A stretch of DNA of 64,000 nt from Shinella zoogloeoides (GCF_033705735.1 NZ_CP131130.1:437001-501000), one strand, 5' to 3'; positions 1 to 9,662 are shown, numbered from the stretch's first letter. Numbers and translations: made by a program. Notes: generated from the letters alone by a model not told the origin.

Positions 1-1
1 G

Positions 2-1426
2 ATCGAACTCGGCCGTACGCATATTCTCGCCGGCGAGAACGGTGCCGGCAAATCCACCCTCGTCAAGATCCTCACCGGCACGGACCGGGCCTCGCGCGGC
101 AAGGTGCTGATCGACGGCCGCGACCCGGCGGAGGACCCGGGCCTCTACAAGAACGTCGCCTATGTCCCGCAGGAGCTCAACCTCTTCCCGCAGATGAGCG
201 TCGCCGAGAACCTCTTCATGCCGTTCAGCCGAACGGGGCATGGCGGCCTTCTCGTCGACCGCGGCGCCCTCGTCGAGGAGGCGCGGACCTATCTCGAGCG
301 CTTCGGCATCGAGGCCGACCCGCGCGAGCTGGTGGCCAATATCTCGGTTTCCGACCAGCAATTGCTCCAGATCGCCCGCGCCTGCACCAATGCCAGCATG
401 AAGGTCCTCATCCTCGACGAGCCGACGTCGTCGCTGACGCGCGTCGAGGTGGACCGCGTCTTCAAGGTCATCCGCGGCCTTCTCGACCGCGACCACGCCA
501 TCGTCTTCATCAGCCACAAGATGGACGAGGTCTTCGCCATCGGCGACGACTACACGGTGCTGCGCAACGGCGAGAAGGTCGAGAGCGGCCGGATCGCGGA
601 TATCACCGAGGCCGACCTGATCCGCGCCATGTCCGGCCGCGATGTCGCCTTCGAAGAGCATTTCCGGCCGAAAGGCCCCGTCACCGACGCCATCATGGAG
701 GTGCGCGGCCTTTCCGGCGCCCGCTTCCAGGATGTCGGCTTCGAGCTGCGCCGCGGCGAGATCCTCGGCTTCGCCGGTCTCGTCGGCGCCGGCCGCTCGG
801 AGGTCATGCAGACGATCTTCGGCTTCCTGAAGGCCAAGGCCGGCACGGTTAAGGTCGATGGCAAGCCGTGGACGCTTAACGACACCGCGGCCTCGGTCGA
901 CGGCGGCATGCTGTACCTTTCCGAGGAGCGCAAGCACCACGGCATCTTCCCGCTCCTGTCGCTGCGCGAGAATATCGGCATCTCCATCCTCTCGCTGACG
1001 AAAGGGGCCTTCGGCATCAGCAGCGGGCGCGAGCGCGAGGCGGTGCAGAAGATCATCGACGACTACGGCATCCGCACCTCGGGCATGGGCAAGCGCATCT
1101 CGCAGCTTTCCGGCGGCAACCAGCAGAAGGCCATCATCGGCCGGGCGATGGCGACGCGGCCGCGCGTGCTGATCTTCGACGAGCCCACCAAGGGCATCGA
1201 CATCCGCACCAAGACCGAGATCTACCGGATCATGAAGGGCCTCGCCGAGGAAGGCGTCGGCGTCATCCTCGTCTCCTCGGAGCTCGACGAACTGAAGAAA
1301 TGCGCGAGCCGCATCGTCACGATGCACCACGGTCGCATCACCGGCGCGTTCGATACCGCCGAAACCAGCAATGAAACACTCGTAGGCGCCATCTTCGGCA
1401 CGGAGGCGAAAGCCGATGCAAAGTAA
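2..1426 (+). CDS. Sugar ABC transporter, double ATPase subunit (5' partial)
   Basis: ATPase of a ribose/xylose-type importer (RbsA/MglA family), expected on the inner face of the cytoplasmic membrane. The window edge removes the first 25-30 residues; the reading frame is open from base 2. The first domain shows Walker A GENGAGKST near the start, a degenerate signature (ISVSDQQ) and Walker B LILDEPTSS. The second has a degenerate Walker A (GLVGAGRSE), an intact LSGGNQQ signature and IFDEPTKG. This asymmetry is normal for the family. The stop overlaps the permease start by 11 bases, so the two are translationally coupled. The substrate-binding protein is probably upstream of the window. The downstream DhaK-type kinase suggests a short polyol or ketose substrate, which is inference. 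Confidence 0.93.
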   Translation: MELGRTHILAGENGAGKSTLVKILTGTDRASRGKVLIDGRDPAEDPGLYKNVAYVPQELNLFPQMSVAENLFMPFSRTGHGGLLVDRGALVEEARTYLERFGIEADPRELVANISVSDQQLLQIARACTNASMKVLILDEPTSSLTRVEVDRVFKVIRGLLDRDHAIVFISHKMDEVFAIGDDYTVLRNGEKVESGRIADITEADLIRAMSGRDVAFEEHFRPKGPVTDAIMEVRGLSGARFQDVGFELRRGEILGFAGLVGAGRSEVMQTIFGFLKAKAGTVKVDGKPWTLNDTAASVDGGMLYLSEERKHHGIFPLLSLRENIGISILSLTKGAFGISSGREREAVQKIIDDYGIRTSGMGKRISQLSGGNQQKAIIGRAMATRPRVLIFDEPTKGIDIRTKTEIYRIMKGLAEEGVGVILVSSELDELKKCASRIVTMHHGRITGAFDTAETSNETLVGAIFGTEAKADAK

Positions 1427-2377
1427 ATCCCTCGCGCTCCTGACGCGCAGCCCCCTTGCCGGCGTTTTCGTCGCGCTCGCCGTCATCTTCGTGTTGTCGG
1501 CGCTGATTTCCCCTATTTCCTCACGCCCTACAACCTTTCGGTCATCGCGCGCGGGCTTGCCTTCGTCGGCCTCATCACCATCGCGCAGTCCATGCTGATG
1601 GTGCTCGGCGAGCTCGACCTCTCCCTCGGCGTCATCGGGGGCCTGTGCGGCGTCATCTCCGGCATCCTGATGGTCCGGCTCGGCCTGGAGCCCTATTCGG
1701 CCATGCTGCTCGCCATCCTGCTCGGCGCCGGCCTCGGCCTCCTCAACGGCCTGCTGGTGACGGTGCTCAGGCTCCATTCGCTGGTGCTGACCATCGGCAC
1801 GGCCGGCATCTTCGGCGGTGCCAACCTCGTGCTGACGCGCGGCGTCGCCATCACCGGCATCCCGCGCGAGGTGCAGTATCTCGGCCGCGGCGATGTCCTC
1901 GGCATGCCGGTTCCCTTCGTCATCATGCTGGTCGCGCTCGCCGTCGCCACCTTCGTCATGCTGAAGACGCCCTTCGGCCGCTACATGTACGCCATCGGCA
2001 ACAACCAGGCCGGCGCCCGCATGCTGGGCATCAAGGTCGACAAGATCCGCCTTCTCGTCTTCGTCGCCGCCGGCGCCATCGCCGCACTCGCCGGCGTCCT
2101 GATGGTCGCGCGCCTCGGCACCGCTCAGCCGTCGATCGGCGAGACCTGGGTGCTGGCGCCCATCGCCGCCTCGGTCATCGGCGGCGTCGCCACGACGGGC
2201 GGCATCGGCAGCCCCATCGGCGCGATCTTCGGTGCCGGCATCATCGCCATCATCGAGAACATCATCGTGCTCTTCGGCGTCTCGCCCTACTGGCAGGGCA
2301 TCGTCTCGGGCGCCATCGTCGTGCTCGCCATCTCCTTCGACGCCGTTTCCCGCCGTTATCTGCGCCGCGACGCCTGA
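1416..2377 (+). CDS. Sugar ABC transporter permease (frameshifted)
   Basis: Membrane subunit of the same importer (RbsC family, about 320 residues, multiple hydrophobic helices). The first 31 codons read from ATG 1416. The family sequence then continues in another frame as PYFLTPYNLSVIARGLAFVG and on to the end. The two frames join at the run of four C at 1510-1513. One more C restores an unbroken ALISPYFLTPYNL, so a one-base deletion is the simplest reading. The rest is intact, including the conserved cytoplasmic loop GRYMYAIGNNQAGARMLGI. The substrate is not visible from the permease. A sequencing indel is more likely than a real pseudogene because the remainder shows no decay. Confidence 0.88.
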
Positions 2378-2412
2378 CGGCCGGCCGCATCGATCTGACG
2401 AAAGACAAGAGA

Positions 2413-4176
2413 ATGAACCAGGAAGTCAAAACCAAGAAGCTGATCAACGCGCCGGAGAATATCATCCCGGAGATGATCGAGGGCATGGTGGGCGCCCATC
2501 CCGACATGCTGCGCGTGGAAGGGGAGACGGGACGGGCGGTCGTCGCCGTGGACGGACCGCGCGACGGCAAGGTCGGCATCGTCGTCGGCGGCGGCTCGGG
2601 CCATGAGCCGGCCTTTGCCGGCTATGTCGGGCGCGGCCTTGCCGATGCGGCGGCCGTCGGCAATGTCTTCGCCTCGCCCTCGCCGGCGCATATCGCCGAG
2701 GCGGCCCGCGCCGCCGATGGCGGCGTCGGCGTGCTGATGCTCTATGGCAACTATACCGGCGACGTGCTGAACTTCACCATGGCGGCCGAGGAGCTGGAGC
2801 AGGCGGGCATTTCGGTGCGCCATGTCGCCGTCGCCGATGACGTCGCCTCCGCGCCCGCCGGGCGCAAGTCCGAGCGTCGCGGCATTGCCGGCGACTTCTT
2901 CGTCTTCAAGGTCGCGGGCGCCGCTGCCGATCTCGGCGAGCCGCTTGCGCGGGTCGAGGCGCTGGCCCTTGCCGCGAACGATGCGACCCGCTCCATCGGC
3001 GTCGCGCTCAGCCCCTGCTCGCTGCCGCAGACCGGCAAGCCGAACTTCACCATCGGCGACGAGGACATGGAAATCGGCATGGGCCTGCACGGCGAGCCCG
3101 GCATCCGCCGCCAGAAGCTCGCCCCCGCGGACGCCGTGACCGACGAATTGATGGACGCCATCCTCGCCGAGCTCGACCTCACGGCCGGTTCCCGCGTCGC
3201 CGTCCTCGTCAATGGCCTCGGCGCCACCTCGCAGATCGAGCTCTACGTCATCTTCCGCCGCGTCAAGCAGCGGCTGGATGCGCTCGGCATCGACATCCAC
3301 GCCTCCTGGGTCGGCGAATATGCGACCTCGCTCGAAATGGCCGGCGCCTCGGTGACGCTGATGAAGCTCGACGACACGCTTCAGGCCCTGCTGGACCACC
3401 CCTGCCGCACGCCGGCCCTCGTCGTCGGCGCCTTCGAGAAGAGCGACGTTTCCGCCCGCAGCCGCAAGGCCGTCAAGGCCGCCGAAAGCACGGCGGCCGC
3501 GCCGGAAAAGCCGCGCGAGCTCCTCACCGAGGGCGACGTCACGCCGACGATCTTCCGGGCGATGATGCATACGGTCGGCGAGCAGATCATTGCCGAGAAG
3601 AACTGGCTTTCCGAACTCGACGGCGTGATCGGCGACGGCGACCACGGCGTGACGATGGAAATCGGCTGGAAGGCCGTCCAGCACGCGCTGGAGGACACGC
3701 AGGCCGACGAGACGATCGAGGGGATCTGCAAGCGCATGGCGAAGGCGTTCCTCGATGCGGTCGGCGCCTCCTCGGGCCCGCTCTATGCCACGGCCTTCCT
3801 GCGCGCCGGCACGGCCGTCAGCCACAGGCTCAACCTCGACGGCGCCGGCATGGCCGAATGGCTGGGCGCCGCCTGCCAGGGCATCCGCGACCGCGGCCGG
3901 GCCGAGCCGGGCGACAAGACGATGATCGACGCCTGGGTGCCGGCGGTCGAAGCGGCGCAGGAGAGCGCCAAGGGCGGCGGCTCGGCCATCGACGTGCTGC
4001 TTGCCGCCCGCGACGGCGGCGAGGCGGGCATGAAGGCGACGGCGGCGCTAGAATCGCGTCGTGGCCGCTCGGCCAAGCTCGGCGCGCGCTCCGTCGGCCA
4101 TATCGATCCCGGCGCGGCCTCGACCTATGTCACGCTGCGCGCGATGGCGGCCGCCTTGCAGAAGGCGCTTGCCTGA
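2413..4176 (+). CDS. Dihydroxyacetone kinase-family protein, fused DhaK-DhaL
   Basis: ATP-dependent kinase of about 587 residues combining both halves of a dihydroxyacetone kinase. The DhaK half has GGGSGHEPAFAGYVG near residue 57 and the substrate-binding His at about residue 226 in MGLHGEPG, where these enzymes form a covalent hemiaminal with the ketose. A linker rich in Ala, Lys and Glu precedes the DhaL half, which carries the Mg-ATP motif IGDGDHG near residue 407. ATG 2413 is chosen because DhaK homology begins there; it lies 35 bases after the permease stop. Relatives of this fused type include kinases for dihydroxyacetone, L-erythrulose and D-erythrulose. The importer and SorC regulator next to it favour a tetrose or triose pathway, but the substrate cannot be read from sequence. 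Confidence 0.9.
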   Translation: MNQEVKTKKLINAPENIIPEMIEGMVGAHPDMLRVEGETGRAVVAVDGPRDGKVGIVVGGGSGHEPAFAGYVGRGLADAAAVGNVFASPSPAHIAEAARAADGGVGVLMLYGNYTGDVLNFTMAAEELEQAGISVRHVAVADDVASAPAGRKSERRGIAGDFFVFKVAGAAADLGEPLARVEALALAANDATRSIGVALSPCSLPQTGKPNFTIGDEDMEIGMGLHGEPGIRRQKLAPADAVTDELMDAILAELDLTAGSRVAVLVNGLGATSQIELYVIFRRVKQRLDALGIDIHASWVGEYATSLEMAGASVTLMKLDDTLQALLDHPCRTPALVVGAFEKSDVSARSRKAVKAAESTAAAPEKPRELLTEGDVTPTIFRAMMHTVGEQIIAEKNWLSELDGVIGDGDHGVTMEIGWKAVQHALEDTQADETIEGICKRMAKAFLDAVGASSGPLYATAFLRAGTAVSHRLNLDGAGMAEWLGAACQGIRDRGRAEPGDKTMIDAWVPAVEAAQESAKGGGSAIDVLLAARDGGEAGMKATAALESRRGRSAKLGARSVGHIDPGAASTYVTLRAMAAALQKALA

Positions 4177-4182
4177 CCGGCC

Positions 4183-5139
4183 TCAGCGCGGGCCCTGCAA
4201 AAGGGCCCGCGCCACGCCTTCATTGGTGACCAGCCGGTTGACATAGCCGGCGCGCAGGATCGCCCGGATGATCGGGATCTTGCGGATGCCGCCGGAGACG
4301 AGCACCGAAATCGGCTTGAGCTTCAGCTTGTCCGGCGGCAGCGCGATGATCGAATCGTTGAGGAAATGGTCGATCGTCTGGCCGCGCGCGTCGAGGAACC
4401 ATCCCATGAACTCGCCGACCGCGCCGCGCTTCAGCACCGTGTCGAGATTGTCCTTCACCACGCGGATCTGCGTCAGCGACGTCTCCTGCGCGAGCGCCCC
4501 GCAGGAGACGATGCCGATATCGGCGATCTCCGTGCGCGCCAGCACGTCCGTCAGCTCGTCGTTGAGGAGCAGCGCGTTGCGGCTTTCCGGATTGGCGCAG
4601 TAGATCGGCGCCGTCAGGTAGTGACATTCCACGCCGAGCGCCCGGGCGAAGGCCGTGGCGACCTCGAACGTGTTGGTGGCCGAGCCGCTGGTGACGCCGC
4701 CGGTGAGACCCACGACCCAGCTTTGCGAGCGCGGCCGCGCCCGCAGGCTGCGCACGGCAAAGCTCAAGGTACGGCCCGAGCCGATCCCCACCCCCATGTC
4801 GCGCCCTTCGATCAGGTCGCTGGCGAGCGATCCCGCCGCCTCGCCGATGACGCGCTTCTGCTCGATATAGTCGTCGAGATCCGGCACCACCACGGCATCG
4901 ACCAGCCCGTAGCGGGCGGAAACCTTCTCGGCAAGCTCGATGCAGTCGGTGAGCGGCAGGCTGACCTTGACCTGCACGCTGCCGGAATCGCGCACCTGGC
5001 CGATGATCTTGTTGACCTTCAGCCGGGTGATGTTCATGCGCTGGGCGATTTCCTGCTGGGTCTGCCCGCCGATGAAATAGAGCCACGCGACGCGCGCGCG
5101 CTCCAGTTCCTCATCGAAATGTCCCCATTCTTCGCTCAT
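4183..5139 (-). CDS. SorC/DeoR-type sugar-binding transcriptional regulator
   Basis: A 318-residue regulator with an N-terminal helix-turn-helix (about residues 20-60, GQTQQEIAQRMNITRLKVNK) followed by the SorC sugar-phosphate sensing domain, with GIGSGRT and GLTGGV typical of the phosphosugar pocket. It converges on the kinase gene with 6 bases between stops. It lies last in a minus-strand series after the MFS and flavoprotein genes, but its ligand is more likely a product of the facing importer-kinase operon, a common arrangement in rhizobial polyol loci. The last codons overlap a perfect 10-bp hairpin. The start ATG 5139 gives normal family length. Confidence 0.9.
   Translation of the reverse strand: MSEEWGHFDEELERARVAWLYFIGGQTQQEIAQRMNITRLKVNKIIGQVRDSGSVQVKVSLPLTDCIELAEKVSARYGLVDAVVVPDLDDYIEQKRVIGEAAGSLASDLIEGRDMGVGIGSGRTLSFAVRSLRARPRSQSWVVGLTGGVTSGSATNTFEVATAFARALGVECHYLTAPIYCANPESRNALLLNDELTDVLARTEIADIGIVSCGALAQETSLTQIRVVKDNLDTVLKRGAVGEFMGWFLDARGQTIDHFLNDSIIALPPDKLKLKPISVLVSGGIRKIPIIRAILRAGYVNRLVTNEGVARALLQGPR
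4186..4212. terminator. Perfect 10-bp hairpin between convergent genes
   Basis: Arms GCGCGGGCCC (4186-4195) and GGGCCCGCGC (4203-4212) enclose the loop TGCAAAA. The hairpin sits between the stop of the DhaK-DhaL gene and the last codons of the convergent sorC-type gene. There is no long T run, so a bidirectional terminator is plausible but not proven. Confidence 0.55.
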
Positions 5140-5218
5140 GCAACATGTTCTCCCGGCGTGCGCGTTCTCGATACGTCAATTCGCCTGTCGGGAGCAACTG
5201 CTGCTGTCCGCCGCCGTT

Positions 5219-6555
5219 TCAGTATCCGGCGAGCAGCTCGATCCTGGAGCCGTCGACGAAGCGTTCGAGCCGGAATTCGCGCGGGTCCACGACCGGATTG
5301 CGGCCGAGCACGAGATCGGCCATCAGCCGGCCCGCGCCGGGGCCGATGCCGAAGCCGTGGCCGGAAAAGCCGGTCGCGATGAAGAAGCCGGGGATTTTCG
5401 CCACGCCCGAAATCACCGGGATGGCATCCGGCGTGGCGTCGATATAGCCGGCCCAGCGCTGCGCCACCTTTGCCGAGGCCAGCGCCGGGAAGGCCTTCTG
5501 CGCCGAGGCCATGGCCATGTCGGCCAGCTTGCGGCTCGGCTTGGGATCGAGCACGCGGCAATATTCGAACGGGCTCGGCTCGTCGAGGCTCCAGCGGCGC
5601 GGCATGCGCGCCTCGTCGAGAAAGCGCCAGCCGGCGCGCAGCATCAGCGCGCGCCATTCGGCCTTCAGCGCCGGCACGAAATCGAGCGCATAGCGGAAGG
5701 AGGCCGGCACGATGTCGACGACGTTGCCGATGCCCGAGGCGATGGTGTAGCCGCCGTCCTGCCGCTTGCGGATGGCGAAATCGCCCGCCCACATCGCCTG
5801 GTCCGGGCCGCCGTCATGCGGCTCGGTGCGCAGGACGGAGTTCTTCACCTTCAGTTGCGGCAGGTGGATGCCGGCATCGAGGCTGCGGGTGAACATTTCC
5901 GACCATGCCCCGCCCGCCAGCACCGCCGCGCGGCAGCGGATCGTGCCGCGCTCGGTCACGACCGCCGAGATCGCCCCGCCGGAGGTCTCGATCCCGCGCA
6001 CGGCGCATTCCGTCAGGATATGCGCGCCGCATTCGCGGGCGCGCTCGGCAATGGCGGGCGCCGCCTTCTGCGGCTCGGCCCGCCCGTCGTCGGCGCAGTA
6101 GAGCGCGGCGGGCGGGCGAAGGCGCGATTGCGGGAACATGGCCGAAAATTCCGCGCCCGAGAGCATCCGGCAATCGACGCCGAGCCCGTCGAGATGCTTC
6201 AGCCAGGTCTCGTAGCCGGCGCCTTCCCGCTCGTTTTCCGCGTTGAAGAGGATACCCGCCTGCGTGAAGCCGGTGTCGCGCCCGGTCCGCGCGTTCAGCC
6301 CACGCCAGATGCGCTGGGCTTCCAGCACCAGCGGGATTTCCCGAGGGTCGCGCTTGGCGACGCGCACCCAGCCCCAGTTGCGGCTGGACTGCTCGTGGCC
6401 GATGCTACCTTTCGCACACCGCGACGCGCTGGCCGGCCTCGGCAAGCTCCAGCGCCGTCGAGACGCCGATGATGCCGCCGCCGATGACGACGACGTCGAC
6501 CTCCGCAGGCAGATCGGCATCGCCATGGACGGGTACGACAAAGGGACCGGGCATC
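5219..6555 (-). CDS. DAO-family FAD-dependent oxidoreductase (frameshifted near N-terminus)
   Basis: Flavin amine/amino-acid oxidase fold of about 445 residues. Translation from ATG 6555 gives VVVIGGGIIGVSTALELAEA (FAD dinucleotide-binding motif), then meets a stop. The family sequence resumes in another frame as GSIGHEQSSRNWGWVR. The join is at the three T at 6410-6412 (A run on the coding strand); two extra A would give the expected VCEKGSIGHEQ. The C-terminal part has the FAD-contacting GFSGHGFGIGPGAGRL. The EQSSRNWGW motif belongs to a widespread, poorly characterised DAO group in rhizobia that probably oxidises secondary or tertiary amines or amino acids. It is followed on the same strand by the SorC gene and preceded by an Fsr-type transporter. 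Confidence 0.85.
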
Positions 6556-6619
6556 GAAAGAATTCCTTGATTGGGTTCGCGGCGGATATCCGCCGCTCGG
6601 GAGAGGCAGGCCGGGCGGC

Positions 6620-7831
6620 TTATCCGCCGGTGCCTTCCTCGATCCTCGGGAGAAACCATGCGAGCAGCCCCGCCAGCGGCAGGAAGGAGCAGAGATGGTA
6701 GACCGTCTCCACGCCGTAGCTGTCGGCAAGGATGCCGAGGAGCGCGGCGGCGATGCCGCCGAGGCCGAAGTTGAGGCCGTAGAACAGCCCGCCGATCAGG
6801 CCGATGCGGTTCGGCAGAAGCTCGATGGCATAGATCAGGATCGAGGCGAAGGCGCTTGCCATGATCAGGTTGATCATGACCGTCAGCACGCCGGTCCAGA
6901 AGAGATCGGCATAGGGCAGGATCAGCGTCAGGGGAAGCGGGCCGAGCACCGAGATCCAGATGATCCGGTAGCGGCCGATCCGGTCGCCGACGATGCCGCC
7001 GATCAGCGCGCCCGCCGCCGAGGCCAGGAGGAAGATGAACAGCATCATCTGCGCCGAGGGAATGGAGAGGCCGAACTTCTCCATGAGATAGAAGGTGTAG
7101 AACGAGCGGAAGCTCTCGCCATAGGCATTCTTGGTGAACATCAGCAGCGTCAGCACCACCAGCCCCGCGCCGATCGTCGCGGGGGCATGGCGCACGGTGC
7201 CGGTCGCCGTCTTGGCCTTCGCCCGCATCGCCGAGAATTCGGCGCTGATCTGGCGCTGCTTGCTGCCGATCCAGACGAGGAGCCCCATCGCCATCAGCGC
7301 CAGCACGGCGAACCAGGCAAGGCTCGGCTGGCCCCAGGGAACGATGATCAGCGCGGCGAAGACCGGCCCGAGCGCGCCGCCGGCCTGTCCGCCGACCTGG
7401 AAGAGCCCCTGCGCCAGCCCCTGCCGCCCGCCGGCGGCATAGCGCGCCATGCGCGTCGCCTCGGGATGGAAGATCGACGAGCCGATGCCGATCAGGGCCA
7501 CCGAGACGAGGATCACCACATAGCTCTGGGCGAAGGCGAGGCTGACCAGCCCCGACAGCGTGAACATCATGCCGACGACCGGGGAATAGGGCGCGGGATG
7601 CTTGTCCGTCACCATGCCGATGGCCGGCTGCAGCAGCGAACCGGCGATCTGGAAGGTCATGGTGATCATGCCGATCTGCACGAAGTCGAGCGCATAGGCA
7701 TCTTTCAGGATCGGATAGGCCGCCGGAATCAGCGATTGCATCAGGTCGTTGAGAAGATGGCTGAAGCCCAGGACGACGAGGACCGCAAGATAGGTCCTCG
7801 GCTGCGTGGCGGTGCGGATGGCGACGGTCAT
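6620..7831 (-). CDS. MFS transporter, fosmidomycin-resistance (Fsr) type
   Basis: Integral membrane protein of about 403 residues with twelve hydrophobic segments, resembling the Fsr family: FSHLLNDLMQSLIPAAYPIL at the N-terminus and IGSSIFHPEATRMA in the middle are characteristic. Fsr is known as a fosmidomycin exporter in E. coli, but most relatives are of unknown substrate. I place the start at ATG 7831 because GGAA sits 6 bases upstream; ATG 7843 is also possible, and longer in-frame extensions lack homology. It is first of a minus-strand series with the DAO flavoprotein 65 bases downstream, so export or uptake of the same amine compound is possible but unproven. Confidence 0.87.
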   Translation of the reverse strand: MTVAIRTATQPRTYLAVLVVLGFSHLLNDLMQSLIPAAYPILKDAYALDFVQIGMITMTFQIAGSLLQPAIGMVTDKHPAPYSPVVGMMFTLSGLVSLAFAQSYVVILVSVALIGIGSSIFHPEATRMARYAAGGRQGLAQGLFQVGGQAGGALGPVFAALIIVPWGQPSLAWFAVLALMAMGLLVWIGSKQRQISAEFSAMRAKAKTATGTVRHAPATIGAGLVVLTLLMFTKNAYGESFRSFYTFYLMEKFGLSIPSAQMMLFIFLLASAAGALIGGIVGDRIGRYRIIWISVLGPLPLTLILPYADLFWTGVLTVMINLIMASAFASILIYAIELLPNRIGLIGGLFYGLNFGLGGIAAALLGILADSYGVETVYHLCSFLPLAGLLAWFLPRIEEGTGG

Positions 7832-7969
7832 ATCGGATTCCATGAGCGGCCGGATGCGGCGATGGGTCTGCTGCTGCAGCCGCATCCCCGCATGGCCGTT
7901 CTCGAATGAGTGCATTTCCGGCAAGAGCGCGAAGCGGCCCTGCGTTCGAAAATGCGGAGAAGCAAAGAG

Positions 7970-8011
7970 CTGGAGCGTTTTCGCGATTCGGGAAAAGCGG
8001 AAATGCTCCAG
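7970..8011. repeat. Imperfect palindrome just downstream of the cold-shock gene
   Basis: CTGGAGC (7970-7976) pairs with GCTCCAG (8005-8011). The pairing continues inward imperfectly (GTTTTCGC against GCGGAAAT). It lies 6 bases after the cspA stop on the minus strand. It has the look of the dispersed rhizobial intergenic palindromes and could also act as transcription terminator or mRNA 3' stabiliser for the cold-shock gene. Confidence 0.55.
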
Positions 8012-8017
8012 GTCTTC

Positions 8018-8221
8018 TCAGAGCGTGCTGACGTTCTCGGCCTTCGACTTTCCGGTCTTGCGGTCCTGGCCGATGTCATAGCTGACCTTCGTGCCTTCCT
8101 GCAGCAGCCCGCCCGGCTGAACGGCCGATACGTGGACGAACACGTCCGGTCCGCCATTGTCTGGAACGATGAAGCCGAAGCCCTTGTCCTGGTTGAAAAA
8201 CTTAACAGTTCCGGTTGCCAT
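8018..8221 (-). CDS. cspA: Cold-shock domain protein (CspA family)
   Basis: Complete 67-residue single OB-fold RNA/DNA-binding protein. RNP1 is visible as KGFGFI (residues 13-18) and RNP2 as VFVHVS. It starts with the usual MATGTVKFFN. The alphaproteobacterial insertion DNGGPDVF lies between the motifs. These proteins act as RNA chaperones for single-stranded nucleic acids. The gene is monocistronic: it is flanked by a divergent-length gap upstream and by a palindrome right after its stop. Several paralogues are normal in rhizobia, so the gene letter is nominal and cold induction should not be assumed. Confidence 0.95.
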   Translation of the reverse strand: MATGTVKFFNQDKGFGFIVPDNGGPDVFVHVSAVQPGGLLQEGTKVSYDIGQDRKTGKSKAENVSTL

Positions 8222-8323
8222 GATATCCTCGTGTGCGAAAAGCCGTCTTTCGGCCGCCGGAGCTTATGCATCGCGAGTGCATGCGGCAACAGCTTATTCG
8301 CGCCATATCGGCGGCAATACGGG

Positions 8324-9484
8324 TCAGGCGGCGGTTTCGAGCTCTTCCGTCAGGCGCGCGAGCATGACATCGCAACGTTCGAGCTGCCCGGCCGCGATAA
8401 ATTCGTCCGGCTTGTGGCCCTGTTCCATCGAGCCGGGACCGCAGATCGCCGTGGAGAGGCCGAGCGTCTGGTCGAACAGGCCGCCCTCGGTGCCGAACGC
8501 CACTTTCAGCGTGGTCTCGTCGCCGAGCAGGCGGGCGAGGAGGCGGGCGGCGGGCGCGTCGGGCCGGGTGGCAAGGCCCGGATAACCGGAAACCTCCTCG
8601 ATCTCGATGCAGGCCATGGGGAAGCGGCCGCGATAGGGCGCCGCGATGGCCTCGGCATCGGCGGCGATGCCAGCGAGGATGTCGGCGGGATCGTCCCCGG
8701 CGATGTTGCGGATCTCGAAGTCGATCTCGCAGCGGCCCGGCACGATGTTGAGCGCGGTGCCGCCGCGCATCATGCCGGCATGGATGGTGGAATAGGGGAT
8801 GTCGTAGTCGGCATCGCGCGCGCCGTGCGTCGCCAGCGCCTCCTGCCGCGCCTCAAGGGCCTGGATGAAGGCCGCGCCGAGATGGAGGGCGTTGAGGGCC
8901 TTCGGGGCGAGGGCGGAATGGCCCTCCTGGCCGTGGCAGCAGGCCCGCAGCGCCCGCTTGCCCTTGTGGCCGGTGGCGATGCGCATCTCAGTCGGCTCGC
9001 CGACGATGCACAGCGCCGGCCGCTCCGTCCGCGCCGCCAGTGCCTCGATCATGCCGCGCACGCCGATACAGCCGATCTCCTCGTCATAGGAGAAGGCAAG
9101 ATGCAGCGGGCGTTTCAGCGGACGGGTGGCGGCGATGAGGGCGGCGCGCAGGCTGGCCGCGACGAAGCCCTTCATGTCCGCCGTGCCGCGCCCGTAGAAA
9201 CGGCCGCCGCGCTCGGTGAGCGTGAAGGGATCGCTGCTCCAGGCCTGCCCCTCGACCGGCACGACATCCGTATGGCCCGACAGGACCACGCCGCCGGCCC
9301 CTTCCGGCCCGACGGTCGCGAAGAGATTGGCGCGGCTGCCGTCCGGGTGGGAAAATCGCTCGATGCGCGCGCCCACGGGGCGCAGCAGGCTTTCCACATG
9401 GTCGAGCAGCGCGAGGTTGGACATGCGCGAGACGGTGGGCTCGGCGATGAGGCGGGCGAGGATTTCGGGCGTGGAGGGGATCAT
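8324..9484 (-). CDS. ArgE/DapE-family M20 deacylase
   Basis: Cytoplasmic zinc-dependent amidohydrolase of about 386 residues. The M20 residues are in place: the first metal His and catalytic Asp in SGHTDVVP, the bridging Asp in YGRGTADMKGF, the catalytic Glu pair in SYDEEIGC, and the C-terminal metal His in QGHKPDEF. The overall sequence resembles N-acetylornithine deacetylase. ATG 9484 is chosen because homology begins with MIPSTPEILARL; upstream in-frame sequence is repeat-derived. It follows the amine-importer operon after 250 bases filled with palindromic repeats. Its substrate may therefore be an N-acylated amine of that pathway rather than acetylornithine, which is inference. Confidence 0.88.
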   Translation of the reverse strand: MIPSTPEILARLIAEPTVSRMSNLALLDHVESLLRPVGARIERFSHPDGSRANLFATVGPEGAGGVVLSGHTDVVPVEGQAWSSDPFTLTERGGRFYGRGTADMKGFVAASLRAALIAATRPLKRPLHLAFSYDEEIGCIGVRGMIEALAARTERPALCIVGEPTEMRIATGHKGKRALRACCHGQEGHSALAPKALNALHLGAAFIQALEARQEALATHGARDADYDIPYSTIHAGMMRGGTALNIVPGRCEIDFEIRNIAGDDPADILAGIAADAEAIAAPYRGRFPMACIEIEEVSGYPGLATRPDAPAARLLARLLGDETTLKVAFGTEGGLFDQTLGLSTAICGPGSMEQGHKPDEFIAAGQLERCDVMLARLTEELETAA

Positions 9485-9563
9485 GGGGTGCGGTCGTGTG
9501 GTTGGAGATGATGGTGCTTCGGGCGTATTGGAGGGTATCACCTTTGCCTTGGGATGGCGCTTG

Positions 9564-9614
9564 CCCCTCATCCGGCCTGCCGGCCACCTTCTCCTTGGCT
9601 GCGGGGAGAAGGGG
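9564..9614. repeat. Rhizobial intergenic palindromic repeat, copy 1
   Basis: Contains CCCCTCATCCGGC followed by a degenerate hairpin CTTCTCC...GGGGAGAAG. The same unit occurs at 36311-36357. It fills the gap upstream of the M20 deacylase. Confidence 0.7.
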
Positions 9615-9662
9615 ATATGCCGGACCGGTTTCCCCAACCAATAACCGTGCGTGTGACACGCC

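Noticed and set aside
1416..2377. Permease as a true pseudogene
   Set aside because: A single base in a C run repairs it, no further damage is seen, and similar breaks occur throughout the window.
2356..3825. Long open frame of 489 codons antisense to the DhaK-DhaL gene
   Set aside because: Arg/Gly/Ala/Asp-rich translation without recognisable motifs; a GC-driven shadow of a clearly conserved kinase gene.
5138..6472. Plus-strand 444-codon open frame opposite the DAO flavoprotein
   Set aside because: Composition of a shadow frame; the minus strand has conserved FAD motifs.
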